Below, in pieces: positions 1 to 5,725 of a stretch of 10,447 nt of DNA. A program made the translations under genes and the position numbers. The notes under the pieces were generated by a model. The model ran no database searches, had not been told where the DNA came from, and saw nothing but the letters and a program-made list of their open reading frames with translations. Numbering within the stretch: the first letter of the stretch is position 1; every line of letters starts with the position of its first letter. The stretch spans positions 1 to 10,447 of the forward strand of contig JAIWOS010000040.1 of NCBI GenBank assembly GCA_020217265.1, written 5' to 3'. The stretch is from Thiobacillus sp. GTDB taxonomy: Bacteria > Pseudomonadota > Gammaproteobacteria > Burkholderiales > Thiobacillaceae.

Positions 1-147
1 CAGCGCCCACAGGCCGGCCTGCGGCCAGGCCAGCACGAGCGCGGCGCGCGCCAGCGGGTGCGCGACGCGCGCATACACCGCGTTGAAAATCAGGGAAAAC
101 GGGAACAGCGGAAGCAGGCACGCGGCCAGGATCAACATTGCGTTCAT
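1..147 (-). CDS. Partial membrane protein downstream of the DabB-like gene (N-terminal 49 residues)
   Basis: Only the first 49 codons are in the window; the gene runs off the left edge. Its ATG (147-145) overlaps the TGA of the preceding DabB-like gene in an ATGA arrangement, so the two are surely co-transcribed and translationally coupled. The visible residues are strongly hydrophobic: a first membrane segment at about residues 4-24, then a short Arg/His-containing link and the start of a second hydrophobic stretch from about residue 33. That fits a second membrane subunit of the same complex, for example another proton-antiporter-like subunit. It does not look like the soluble DUF2309 partner DabA, which might follow further on. 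The family cannot be named from this fragment. The call as a real gene is firm; the function is inference from context. Confidence 0.75.
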   Translation of the reverse strand, partial: MNAMLILAACLLPLFPFSLIFNAVYARVAHPLARAALVLAWPQAGLWAL

Positions 148-1808
148 AGCCAGCGCATCCATACGTTGAGTCGAGTCGACAGCGCGAGCAGTGCGCGCGC
201 CAGCCCGGCATAGAGGTCGGCGACGTAGAACTCGCGCGACACCAGCGCGTAGAAATCGCGCCACAGCGGCGGCGTGGCCCGCACCCGCCCGGCGAGCAGG
301 TCGCGCTCGGCGCGGTAGGCGTGCACCCAGCCGGCGACGATGACGGCGGTGAGCACGCCCACCAGCACGTCGAACCAGGCGAGGTCGATGCCGGCGGCGT
401 CGGCAATGCGCGCGCGGAACGCTGGATCGGGGTAGAGGAACAGGTCGAAGGCATGGCTCACCAGCACGTAGCCCATCACCACCAGCACGAAGGACACCAG
501 CACCACCATGAACAGCCGCCAGGGCTGTTCGCTCTGCATCCGGTGGGTGGAAAACACCAGCTGCGCGCCGGCCAGCCAGCCGAAGAACAGCAGCACGATG
601 GCGCCCTGCTGCTGGAACAGGTCGGCCTCGAACGCACCGTGCGCTGCCACCAGCACGGCGATCGGCAGCACCAGGCTCAAGCCCGCCATCACCAGCCAGG
701 ACTGCGCGCGCGGCGCCGGCCGACGCTCGACGACAAAAGTGTAGAGATCGTTCGCCGGCACGCCGTCGTGGCGACGTGCCTCGCCGATCACGCCGCCCGC
801 GCCGAGGAACAGCGTGCCCTTGAAGAAGCCGTGCGCGATCAGGTGATACACCGCCAGCGAAAACGCCCCCACCCCCACTTCCATGATCATGAAGCCCATC
901 TGCCCCATGGTCGAATAGCCGAGCGATTTCTTGATGTCGTTCTGCGCCAGCATCAGCACCGATCCGATCACCGCCGTGACGAGGCCGACGATGAAAATCC
1001 AGTGCAGCACCTCGCTCGTGTGCACCAGCACCGGCGCGAAGCGGTTGAGCAGGAAACCGCCGGCGTTGACGATGCCGGCATGCATCAGCGCCGACACCGG
1101 CGTGGGGCCGCTCATGGTGTAGGGCAGCCAGGTGTGCAGCAGGAACTGGGCGGAGCGCGCGAACGCCGACAGCGCGACCAGGATGGCCACCGTATCGAGG
1201 AACGGCAATCCGAACGCCGTCGCGGCCGGCGGCCCACCGGCGTGCAGCGCCTCGAACATGCCGGACAAGGACCAGGTGCCGTACTGCCGGTACAGCAGCA
1301 CCGCCGCCAGCACCAGCGGCAGGTCGCCGACGCGGTAGGTGATGAACGTCCACGTCGCGTAGCGGTGCGCGCTGCGGCTTTGCATGTCCTGACCCAGCAG
1401 CCAGTACAGCAGCACACCGACCAGATGCCAGGCGGCGAGCAGCACCAGCAGGTGATCGGCCATCACCAGCACCAGCAGGCTGGCGATCATCGCGTCCAGC
1501 AACACGTAGAAGCGGCGGTAGCCGGCCTCCTCGGCCATGTAGCGGCGCGAATACAGCCTTACGACGAGGCCGATTCCGCTGATCAGCACCGCCATCAGCG
1601 CAGCCAGCGGATCCAGACGCAAGCCGCAGCACGCGACCGTCGTTCCGCCCAGCGTAAATGCCAGCGCCCCCAGCGCCAGCGCAAACGCCAGCAGGCCGAA
1701 TCCGATGGACAACCTCGCCGCTCCCTGTCCGCGCGGCGGCGTCCCAAGCTGGGACAACGCGGCAGACCCGGCCGGCAAAAACGGCAACAACGCGATCAGT
1801 GCTCTCAT
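144..1808 (-). CDS. dabB: Proton-conducting membrane subunit, NuoL/DabB-like
   Basis: A 554-residue polytopic protein of the Proton_antipo_M family (NuoL, MrpA, DabB). The family signature HTWLPYTMSGPTPVSALMHAG begins at residue 225. Charged residues expected inside membrane helices are present: H243, K293/K294 in NDIKKSLGYSTMGQMG, and H326 and K330 in HGFFKG. It is shorter than complex I NuoL (usually above 600 residues), and there are no nuo genes beside it in the window. The HAGIVNAGGF stretch resembles the DabB branch. DabB with the soluble DabA forms a cation-gradient-driven bicarbonate/CO2 uptake complex in autotrophs (established for Halothiobacillus). The ATG at 1808 is chosen because GGGAG lies 4 bases upstream and the protein then starts directly in a membrane segment; an upstream in-frame ATG at 1838 would add ten non-hydrophobic residues and lacks such a site. 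DabA is not visible, so the DabB assignment is less sure than the superfamily. An Mrp- or hydrogenase-type antiporter subunit is the alternative. Confidence 0.8.
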   Translation of the reverse strand: MRALIALLPFLPAGSAALSQLGTPPRGQGAARLSIGFGLLAFALALGALAFTLGGTTVACCGLRLDPLAALMAVLISGIGLVVRLYSRRYMAEEAGYRRFYVLLDAMIASLLVLVMADHLLVLLAAWHLVGVLLYWLLGQDMQSRSAHRYATWTFITYRVGDLPLVLAAVLLYRQYGTWSLSGMFEALHAGGPPAATAFGLPFLDTVAILVALSAFARSAQFLLHTWLPYTMSGPTPVSALMHAGIVNAGGFLLNRFAPVLVHTSEVLHWIFIVGLVTAVIGSVLMLAQNDIKKSLGYSTMGQMGFMIMEVGVGAFSLAVYHLIAHGFFKGTLFLGAGGVIGEARRHDGVPANDLYTFVVERRPAPRAQSWLVMAGLSLVLPIAVLVAAHGAFEADLFQQQGAIVLLFFGWLAGAQLVFSTHRMQSEQPWRLFMVVLVSFVLVVMGYVLVSHAFDLFLYPDPAFRARIADAAGIDLAWFDVLVGVLTAVIVAGWVHAYRAERDLLAGRVRATPPLWRDFYALVSREFYVADLYAGLARALLALSTRLNVWMRWL

Positions 1809-1889
1809 GGCGCTCCCGTGTCGGTTGGCAGTGCACAAGGCACGGCGGACAGAAGAATCTTAATCGCGGAAATTCAATAAGTCATAACA

Positions 1890-1922
1890 ATGATTATTTA
1901 TCAGAATCATAATTAACGATTA
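1890..1922. promoter_or_regulatory. AT-rich dyad, candidate LysR-type (CbbR-like) operator
   Basis: A perfect inverted repeat ATGATT-N9-AATCAT spans 1890-1910, the half-site spacing typical of LysR-family sites (T-N11-A within a dyad). It abuts TAA-N7-TTA at 1910-1922, which matches the published CbbR half-site form TNA-N7-TNA. It lies 82-114 bases upstream of the DabB-like start. Carbon-uptake genes in autotrophs are often under CbbR or CcmR control, so this reading is plausible. The tract is AT-rich, so such matches can arise by chance, and no regulator gene is visible here. Confidence 0.3.
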
Positions 1923-1965
1923 TCGATTTGCAGCCTACCAATTGCCACGCAACGCGTAGCAGCCT

Positions 1966-2031
1966 GAGCAGGGCAGCAGCGCCCTGATCGCGGGTTTTGC
2001 GCACCCGTCGGCCGGAGCAACCTGTCTCCGG
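1966..2031. other. Three tandem stem-loops in the intergenic region
   Basis: Three perfect short inverted repeats follow one another: CAGGGC/GCCCTG (1969-1974 with 1981-1986, loop 6), CGGGT/ACCCG (1991-1995 with 2003-2007, loop 7) and CCGGAG/CTCCGG (2012-2017 with 2026-2031, loop 8). None is followed by a T-run on either strand, so they are not ordinary terminators. They could be part of a structured leader or a small RNA, or a chance product of GC-rich sequence. Confidence 0.3.
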
Positions 2032-2227
2032 GACACTTTGCATCACGCCCGTATCGCCCGAGTCCGCAAACGATCCGGTCACGCGTTCAACCGAGCACCT
2101 TCCGGCATCTGGCGTGCAAAAGTGCAACGGCGTGTAAATTTCCGCGCTGCAGCGGGTTCTCGCCCCCTTCCATCTGCCCGGAACGCGAGTAATATGGGGC
2201 TTCCCCCAACCAACCATAGGGATACAC

Positions 2228-2527
2228 ATGAACAAATCCGAATTGATCGACGTCGCCGCCGCCGAAGCCGACATCAGCAAAGCCGCCGCCGGCAAGGCGC
2301 TGGACGCCATCCTCGCCGCCGTCGTCAAGGCCGTGGCCAAGGGCGACAGCGTGACCCTCGTGGGCTTTGGCACCTTCAAGTCCTCCAAGCGCGCCGCCCG
2401 CACCGGTCGCAACCCGCAGACCGGCGCCGAAATCAAGATTGCCGCCTCGACCGTGCCTCGCTTCACTGCCGGCGCCGGTTTCAAGACCGCCGTCGCAGGC
2501 AAGAAGGCCGCCGCCAAGAAGAAGTGA
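2228..2527 (+). CDS. hupB: HU-family DNA-binding protein
   Basis: A 99-residue nucleoid-associated protein of the HU/IHF family, which bends and compacts DNA non-specifically as a dimer. The N-terminal helical dimerisation part (MNKSELID...) is followed by the family signature [18 protein letters not shown] at about residues 47-64, which contains the DNA-contacting arm and the conserved arm-tip Arg-Asn-Pro. The body has the usual length of about 90 residues, and the end carries a short lysine tail (KKAAAKKK, 92-99) that typical HU lacks and that would add non-specific DNA affinity. AGGGA six bases before the ATG supports this start. It stands alone with its own intrinsic terminator, so it is probably a single-gene transcript. 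HU versus IHF: the lack of IHF subunit features and the general arm sequence favour HU. The hupB symbol is assigned by similarity only. Confidence 0.93.
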   Translation: MNKSELIDVAAAEADISKAAAGKALDAILAAVVKAVAKGDSVTLVGFGTFKSSKRAARTGRNPQTGAEIKIAASTVPRFTAGAGFKTAVAGKKAAAKKK

Positions 2528-2567
2528 ACATGCGCGGCGGGCCGGTTTCGCGGCCAGTCGCCCATCG

Positions 2568-2596
2568 AGGCCATCCCGCACCGGGATGGCCTTTTT
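2568..2596 (+). terminator. Intrinsic terminator of the HU gene
   Basis: A perfect 9-bp stem (GGCCATCCC 2569-2577 with GGGATGGCC 2583-2591, extended by an A-T pair at 2568/2592) with a 5-base loop is followed directly by five T residues (2592-2596). It starts about 40 bases after the HU stop codon and separates HU from the next gene. Confidence 0.92.
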
Positions 2597-2649
2597 CATT
2601 GATTCACGCGTAACGTCGTTCCGCGTCCGCCCCGATCTCCCGCGCGCCC

Positions 2650-3303
2650 ATGCTCACCCTCGCCATCGGCAACAAGAACTACTCGTCCTGGTCGCTGCGG
2701 CCCTGGCTGTTGCTGCGCCAGGCCGGCATTCCCTTCGCGGAAGTCCGCATTCCGCTGTACCAGCCCGGCGCGGACGCCGAGCTGGCGAAGTGGTCGCCTT
2801 CGGGCAAGGTGCCGGCGCTGCATGACGGCGCCATCGCGGTATGGGATTCGCTGGCGATTTGCGAAACCCTCGCCGAGCGCTTCCCCGAAAAACGGCTGTG
2901 GCCGGTCGACGCGGCCGCACGCGCCACGGCACGCGCGGCAAGCGCCGAAATGCACGCCGGTTTCGCTGCGCTGCGCGAACACATGTCGATGAACATTCGC
3001 GCCCGCCGCCCGGGCCAGGGCCGCACGCCCGAAAGCCTCGCCGACATCGCGCGCATCGCTGCACTGTGGACGGCATGCCGCGCAAACCACGGAGGCGGCG
3101 GTCCGTTTCTCTTCGGGGAATTCTCGATTGCCGACGCCATGTACGCGCCGGTAGTGCTGCGCTTCCGTACCTACGAGGTGCCGCTTGCCGGCGCGGCCAG
3201 AACCTACGCCGACACCGTGCTCGCCCTGCCCGCCCTGCAGGAGTGGATCCACGACGCCGAAGCGGAAACCGAACGCATCGCCCGCTTCGAACCCGACGCG
3301 TAA
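2650..3303 (+). CDS. Glutathione S-transferase family protein
   Basis: A 217-residue cytosolic protein with the two-domain glutathione S-transferase layout. The N-terminal thioredoxin-fold domain (about 1-80) has NYSSWSLRPWL at residues 10-20, which supplies the likely catalytic Ser (S12 or S13), the cis-proline loop KVPAL (P55), and the DS pair (D66, S67) that normally holds the glutamyl end of glutathione. The all-helical C-terminal domain follows, with the folding motif FSIADAM at about 158-164. Members conjugate or reduce electrophiles with glutathione; the substrate cannot be read from the sequence. There is no clear Shine-Dalgarno sequence before the ATG, but the thioredoxin fold begins immediately, so this start fits. 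It lies 53 bases after the HU terminator and 116 bases before chrA, so it may be its own unit or an upstream part of the chr operon. Glutathione chemistry would suit chromate reduction, but that link is speculative. Confidence 0.88.
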   Translation: MLTLAIGNKNYSSWSLRPWLLLRQAGIPFAEVRIPLYQPGADAELAKWSPSGKVPALHDGAIAVWDSLAICETLAERFPEKRLWPVDAAARATARAASAEMHAGFAALREHMSMNIRARRPGQGRTPESLADIARIAALWTACRANHGGGGPFLFGEFSIADAMYAPVVLRFRTYEVPLAGAARTYADTVLALPALQEWIHDAEAETERIARFEPDA

Positions 3304-3317
3304 GCGCCGGAACGCGC

Positions 3318-3323
3318 TAGAAT
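3318..3323 (+). promoter_or_regulatory. Candidate -10 element of the chrA operon
   Basis: TAGAAT matches the sigma-70 -10 consensus at five of six positions and lies between the GST stop codon and chrA. No recognisable -35 is found at 16-18 bases spacing, where the DNA is the GC-rich end of the GST gene; an activator may be needed. A start near 3330 would give a chrA leader of about 90 bases. Confidence 0.3.
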
Positions 3324-3325
3324 GC

Positions 3326-3398
3326 CGCCGTCGGGGATTCCAGCCCCCGGCCCCCGGGCCTTGCCCGCAAGACGGTGTCCCGTCCAAGTCTGGCGACG
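3326..3398 (+). promoter_or_regulatory. Structured chrA leader with competing stems (candidate cis-regulatory RNA)
   Basis: The pentamer GACGG at 3371-3375 is flanked by two copies of its complement CCGTC, at 3328-3332 and 3380-3384. Pairing upstream closes a three-way junction: outer stem 3326-3332/3371-3377 (seven pairs, one of them G-U) enclosing GGGG/CCCC (3333-3336/3344-3347) and CGGGC/GCCCG (3355-3359/3363-3367). Pairing downstream instead makes a tight five-pair, four-base-loop hairpin (3371-3384). CGTC at 3381-3384 can in turn pair with GACG at 3395-3398, just before the ribosome binding site (GGAG, 3409-3412). Mutually exclusive folds just upstream of a start codon resemble riboswitch or leader-attenuator design. 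The stems are short and the region is GC-rich, so chance is a real alternative. If transcription starts near 3330, the first strand is only partly present. Confidence 0.3.
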
Positions 3399-3419
3399 CG
3401 TATATTCTGGAGATTCGCA

Positions 3420-4748
3420 ATGGACACCGCTCGTCCCGCGCCCGTCAGTCTGGGCGCCGCTTTCAAGTACTGGCTCAAGCTCGGCTTCATCAGCTTCGGC
3501 GGCCCTGCCGGCCAGATTTCGATGATGCATCAGGAACTGGTGGAAAAACGCCGCTGGATTTCCGAGCACCGCTACCTGCACGGCCTGAATTACTGCATGC
3601 TGTTGCCCGGGCCGGAAGCGATCCAGCTCGCGATCTACATTTCCTGGCTGATGCACGGCGTCAAGGGTGCAGTACTCGCCGGCGTGCTGTTCTTCCTGCC
3701 GGCCTTCCTGCTGCTGTCGCTCCTGGGCGGCATTTATCTGGCGTTTGGCGACGTGCCGCTGGTGCAGGGCATCTTTTACGGCATCAAGCCGGCGGTGGTG
3801 GCGGTTGTGCTGTTCGCGGCCTGGCGCATCGGCAGCAAGGCGCTGAAGAACGAAGTGCTGTGGGGGATGGCAGCGCTCGCCTTCATCGGCATTTTCTTCT
3901 TCGACGTCGGCTTTCCCTGGATCGTGCTGGCCGCAGGCCTCCTGGGCGCCCTGGGCGGCAAGCTCATGCCGCACAAATTCAAGGGTGGCGGCGGACATGG
4001 CGCTTCGAACAAGCAGTACGGACCGGCACTGATCGACGACGACACGCCCACGCCTGCGCACGCGAAATTTTCCTGGGGCAAACTCATCCTCACCACGGCG
4101 ATTTTCGTCGCGATCTGGTTCGCCGCGATGTTCGTCGTCAGCGGCAGCCAGACGCTCACCGACATGGGCAATTTCTTCACCCGCGCGGCCTTCCTCACCA
4201 TCGGCGGCGCGTATGCGGTTCTGCCCTATGTATATCAAGGCGGCGTCGAGCACTACGGCTGGCTGACCGGCGCGCAGATGATGGACGGCCTCGCGCTCGG
4301 CGAAACCACGCCCGGCCCGCTCATCATGGTGGTGACCTGGGTGGGCTATCTGGGCGGCGTGGCCAAGGGGGTGTTCGACAACCCCATCCTCGCTGGCCTG
4401 GCGGGCGCGGCCACGGCGACCTTCTTCACCTTCCTGCCCTCGTTCTGGTTCATCCTCGCCGGCGGGCCGCTGGTGGAATCGACCCGCAACGAACTCAAGT
4501 TCACCGCGCCTCTGACCGGCATTACCGCTGCAGTGGTCGGCGTGGTCATCAATCTGGCGGTATTCTTTGCCTGGCATACCTTCTGGCCGCAGGGAACCGA
4601 CGCCGAGCCCTTCGCGGGGACGTTCGACGCGTTCCCGCTCATCGTCTCCATCGCCGCCTTCGTCGCGCTGTGGAAGTACAAGGCCGACATCATGAAGGTG
4701 ATCGGCGTATGCGCGCTGCTCGGCCTGGCCTATACCTTCGTCAAGTGA
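3420..4748 (+). CDS. chrA: Chromate transporter ChrA (CHR family)
   Basis: A 442-residue inner-membrane protein of the CHR superfamily in its long two-domain form. Characterised members export chromate from the cytoplasm using the proton-motive force. The N-terminal half has the hallmark FGGPAGQI at residues 26-33 and LLPGPEA at about 61-67. The C-terminal half repeats this pattern with FLTIGGAY at about 258-265 and ETTPGPLI at about 295-302, which shows the internal duplication of the family. A hydrophilic, His/Asp/Lys-containing linker at about residues 180-220 separates the halves. The ATG at 3420 is chosen because GGAG lies 7 bases upstream; an in-frame GTG at 3375 would add 15 arginine-rich residues and has no such site. 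It is the first gene of an operon followed 10 bases later by the SOD gene. The order chrA-SOD-rhodanese matches chrA-chrC-chrE of Cupriavidus metallidurans. Confidence 0.93.
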   Translation: MDTARPAPVSLGAAFKYWLKLGFISFGGPAGQISMMHQELVEKRRWISEHRYLHGLNYCMLLPGPEAIQLAIYISWLMHGVKGAVLAGVLFFLPAFLLLSLLGGIYLAFGDVPLVQGIFYGIKPAVVAVVLFAAWRIGSKALKNEVLWGMAALAFIGIFFFDVGFPWIVLAAGLLGALGGKLMPHKFKGGGGHGASNKQYGPALIDDDTPTPAHAKFSWGKLILTTAIFVAIWFAAMFVVSGSQTLTDMGNFFTRAAFLTIGGAYAVLPYVYQGGVEHYGWLTGAQMMDGLALGETTPGPLIMVVTWVGYLGGVAKGVFDNPILAGLAGAATATFFTFLPSFWFILAGGPLVESTRNELKFTAPLTGITAAVVGVVINLAVFFAWHTFWPQGTDAEPFAGTFDAFPLIVSIAAFVALWKYKADIMKVIGVCALLGLAYTFVK

Positions 4749-4758
4749 GGAGCGACTC

Positions 4759-5349
4759 ATGCCTTATGCAATGAAACCCCTGGCGTGCGACCCCGCCGCC
4801 ATCGACGGAATGTCGGAAAGAATCATCGTCAGCCATTACGAGAACAACTACGGCGGCGCGGTGAAGCGGCTCAACGCCATCACCCAGCAGCTGGCCGAGC
4901 TCGACTGGGCGACCGCGCCGGTGTTCGTGGTCAATGGCCTGAAGCGCGAAGAACTCGTCGCCAGCAATTCCATGATCCTGCACGAGTTGTTTTTCGAGAG
5001 CCTCGGCGCGAGCGCCGCGTCCGCCGACCTCCTGGCCCAGCTCGAGCAGGACTTCGGCGGCATGGACGCATGGTCGGCGCAGTTTGCTGCCATGGGGCGC
5101 GCGCTGGGTGGCGGTTCCGGCTGGGTGCTGCTGGCATGGTCACAACGGGACAGGAAGCTGATCAACACCTGGGCGTCGGATCACACCTGCAACCTGGCGG
5201 GCGCGACGCCCATCCTTGCGCTCGACATGTACGAGCACAGCTACCACATGGACTTCGGCGCGGCGGCGGCGAAATACGTCGATGCATTCATGAACAACCT
5301 GAACCTCGCGGGCGCCTCCGCCAAGCTCGCCCAACTGAAAGGTCTCTGA
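4759..5349 (+). CDS. chrC: Fe/Mn superoxide dismutase family protein, ChrC-like
   Basis: A 196-residue cytosolic protein with the Fe/Mn-SOD fold. All four metal ligands are present and fall at positions close to those of E. coli SodB: H26, H75, D156 and H160 (LALDMYEHSYHMDF). Several normally conserved second-shell residues are not: the gatekeeper Tyr34 position is Ala34, His30 is Asn30, and the Gln69 position just before the second ligand is Ser71. H142 falls near the site that is Gln in MnSOD and His in some archaeal and actinobacterial enzymes. SODs convert superoxide to peroxide and oxygen. Within chromate operons ChrC is an Fe-SOD thought to limit oxidative damage during chromate reduction. 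GAGGAG at about 4747-4752 precedes the ATG. A gap of one base joins it to the rhodanese gene, so the two are co-expressed. The family is certain; normal SOD activity is not, given the replaced residues. It could be a divergent metalloenzyme. Confidence 0.88.
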   Translation: MPYAMKPLACDPAAIDGMSERIIVSHYENNYGGAVKRLNAITQQLAELDWATAPVFVVNGLKREELVASNSMILHELFFESLGASAASADLLAQLEQDFGGMDAWSAQFAAMGRALGGGSGWVLLAWSQRDRKLINTWASDHTCNLAGATPILALDMYEHSYHMDFGAAAAKYVDAFMNNLNLAGASAKLAQLKGL

Positions 5350-5350
5350 A

Positions 5351-5725
5351 ATGGAATCCACTTCCCATCCGCTCAAGCAAGCCTGTTGCGGCGGCGCCAA
5401 CGCGGCCGACGCCAGCCAGCCGCGCACCATCGCGCCGGCCGACGTCAATCCCGACACCACCCTGGTGTTCGATATCCGGCGCGAATCGGACTATGCCGCG
5501 TCGAACGAGCGCATCCCCGGCGCGCTGTGGAAGAACCCGGAAAAAATCGATGCCTGGATCGGTGCGCTGCCGCTGACGCAGGACGTGGTGGTGTATTGCG
5601 TGCGCGGCGGCAGCGTGTCGAACAGCGTCGTCGATCGCCTGCACGCCGCAGGCGTCAAGGCACGCTACATCGAAGGCGGCATCGAGGCCTACAAGGCCGC
5701 TGGCGGCAAGGTGGTCGCCAAATGA
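5351..5725 (+). CDS. chrE: Rhodanese-like sulfurtransferase, ChrE-like
   Basis: A 124-residue single-domain rhodanese. Such proteins carry sulfane sulfur as a persulfide on one cysteine and pass it to cyanide, thiols or partner proteins. The fold begins at about residue 25, with FDIRRESDY at 40-48 and IPGAL at 55-59. The active-site loop YCVRGGSVSNS has catalytic Cys at C83, and the closing GGIEAYKAAGG motif follows. The first 25 residues form a flexible extension with a CCGG motif (C12, C13) that could bind metal or be oxidised; it is not part of the rhodanese fold. There is no signal peptide, so it is cytosolic. AAAGG lies within the end of the SOD gene, and the stop overlaps the next start as ATGA, both signs of a compact operon. 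Its position after chrA and a chrC-like gene equals that of chrE in C. metallidurans. The symbol rests on context plus family. Confidence 0.85.
   Translation: MESTSHPLKQACCGGANAADASQPRTIAPADVNPDTTLVFDIRRESDYAASNERIPGALWKNPEKIDAWIGALPLTQDVVVYCVRGGSVSNSVVDRLHAAGVKARYIEGGIEAYKAAGGKVVAK

Larger units (their letters stand above)
1809..2227. other. Divergent intergenic region between the DabB-like gene and the HU gene
   Basis: This 419-base stretch has no convincing gene. The part at about 1855-1930 is strikingly AT-rich against a very GC-rich background and lies where the promoter of the minus-strand DabB-like operon should be. From 1966 to 2031 there are three perfect short stem-loops in a row. 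At 2114-2127 the hexamer GTGCAA is repeated directly with 2 bases between the copies. The 3' part must carry the HU promoter: TAATAT at 2190-2195 is a possible -10, with only a poor -35 (CTTCCA, 2167-2172, 17-base spacing). A small GGGG/CCCC hairpin (2196-2206) sits just before the HU ribosome binding site (AGGGA, 2217-2221). The open frames that cross the region are short or lie across HU and have no supporting start signals. Confidence 0.6.

Noticed and set aside
321..1880. Long plus-strand open frame (519 codons) opposite the DabB-like gene
   Set aside because: It is an antisense shadow: the translation is rich in His, Gln and Arg repeats with no domain, whereas the minus strand encodes a clear membrane protein with family motifs.
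1885..1915. Fur-box-like AT-rich inverted repeat upstream of the DabB-like gene
   Set aside because: Only part of the 7-1-7 Fur pattern fits on either strand; the dyad with 9-base spacing suits a LysR-type site better.
3401..3406. TATATT as the chrA -10 element
   Set aside because: A start about 7 bases further would lie at about 3413, after the GGAG ribosome binding site (3409-3412), and no -35 is seen at proper spacing.
3204..4760. Long minus-strand open frame (518 codons) opposite chrA
   Set aside because: GC-rich third-position shadow of chrA; composition is low-complexity Arg/Gly/Glu/His, with no motif.
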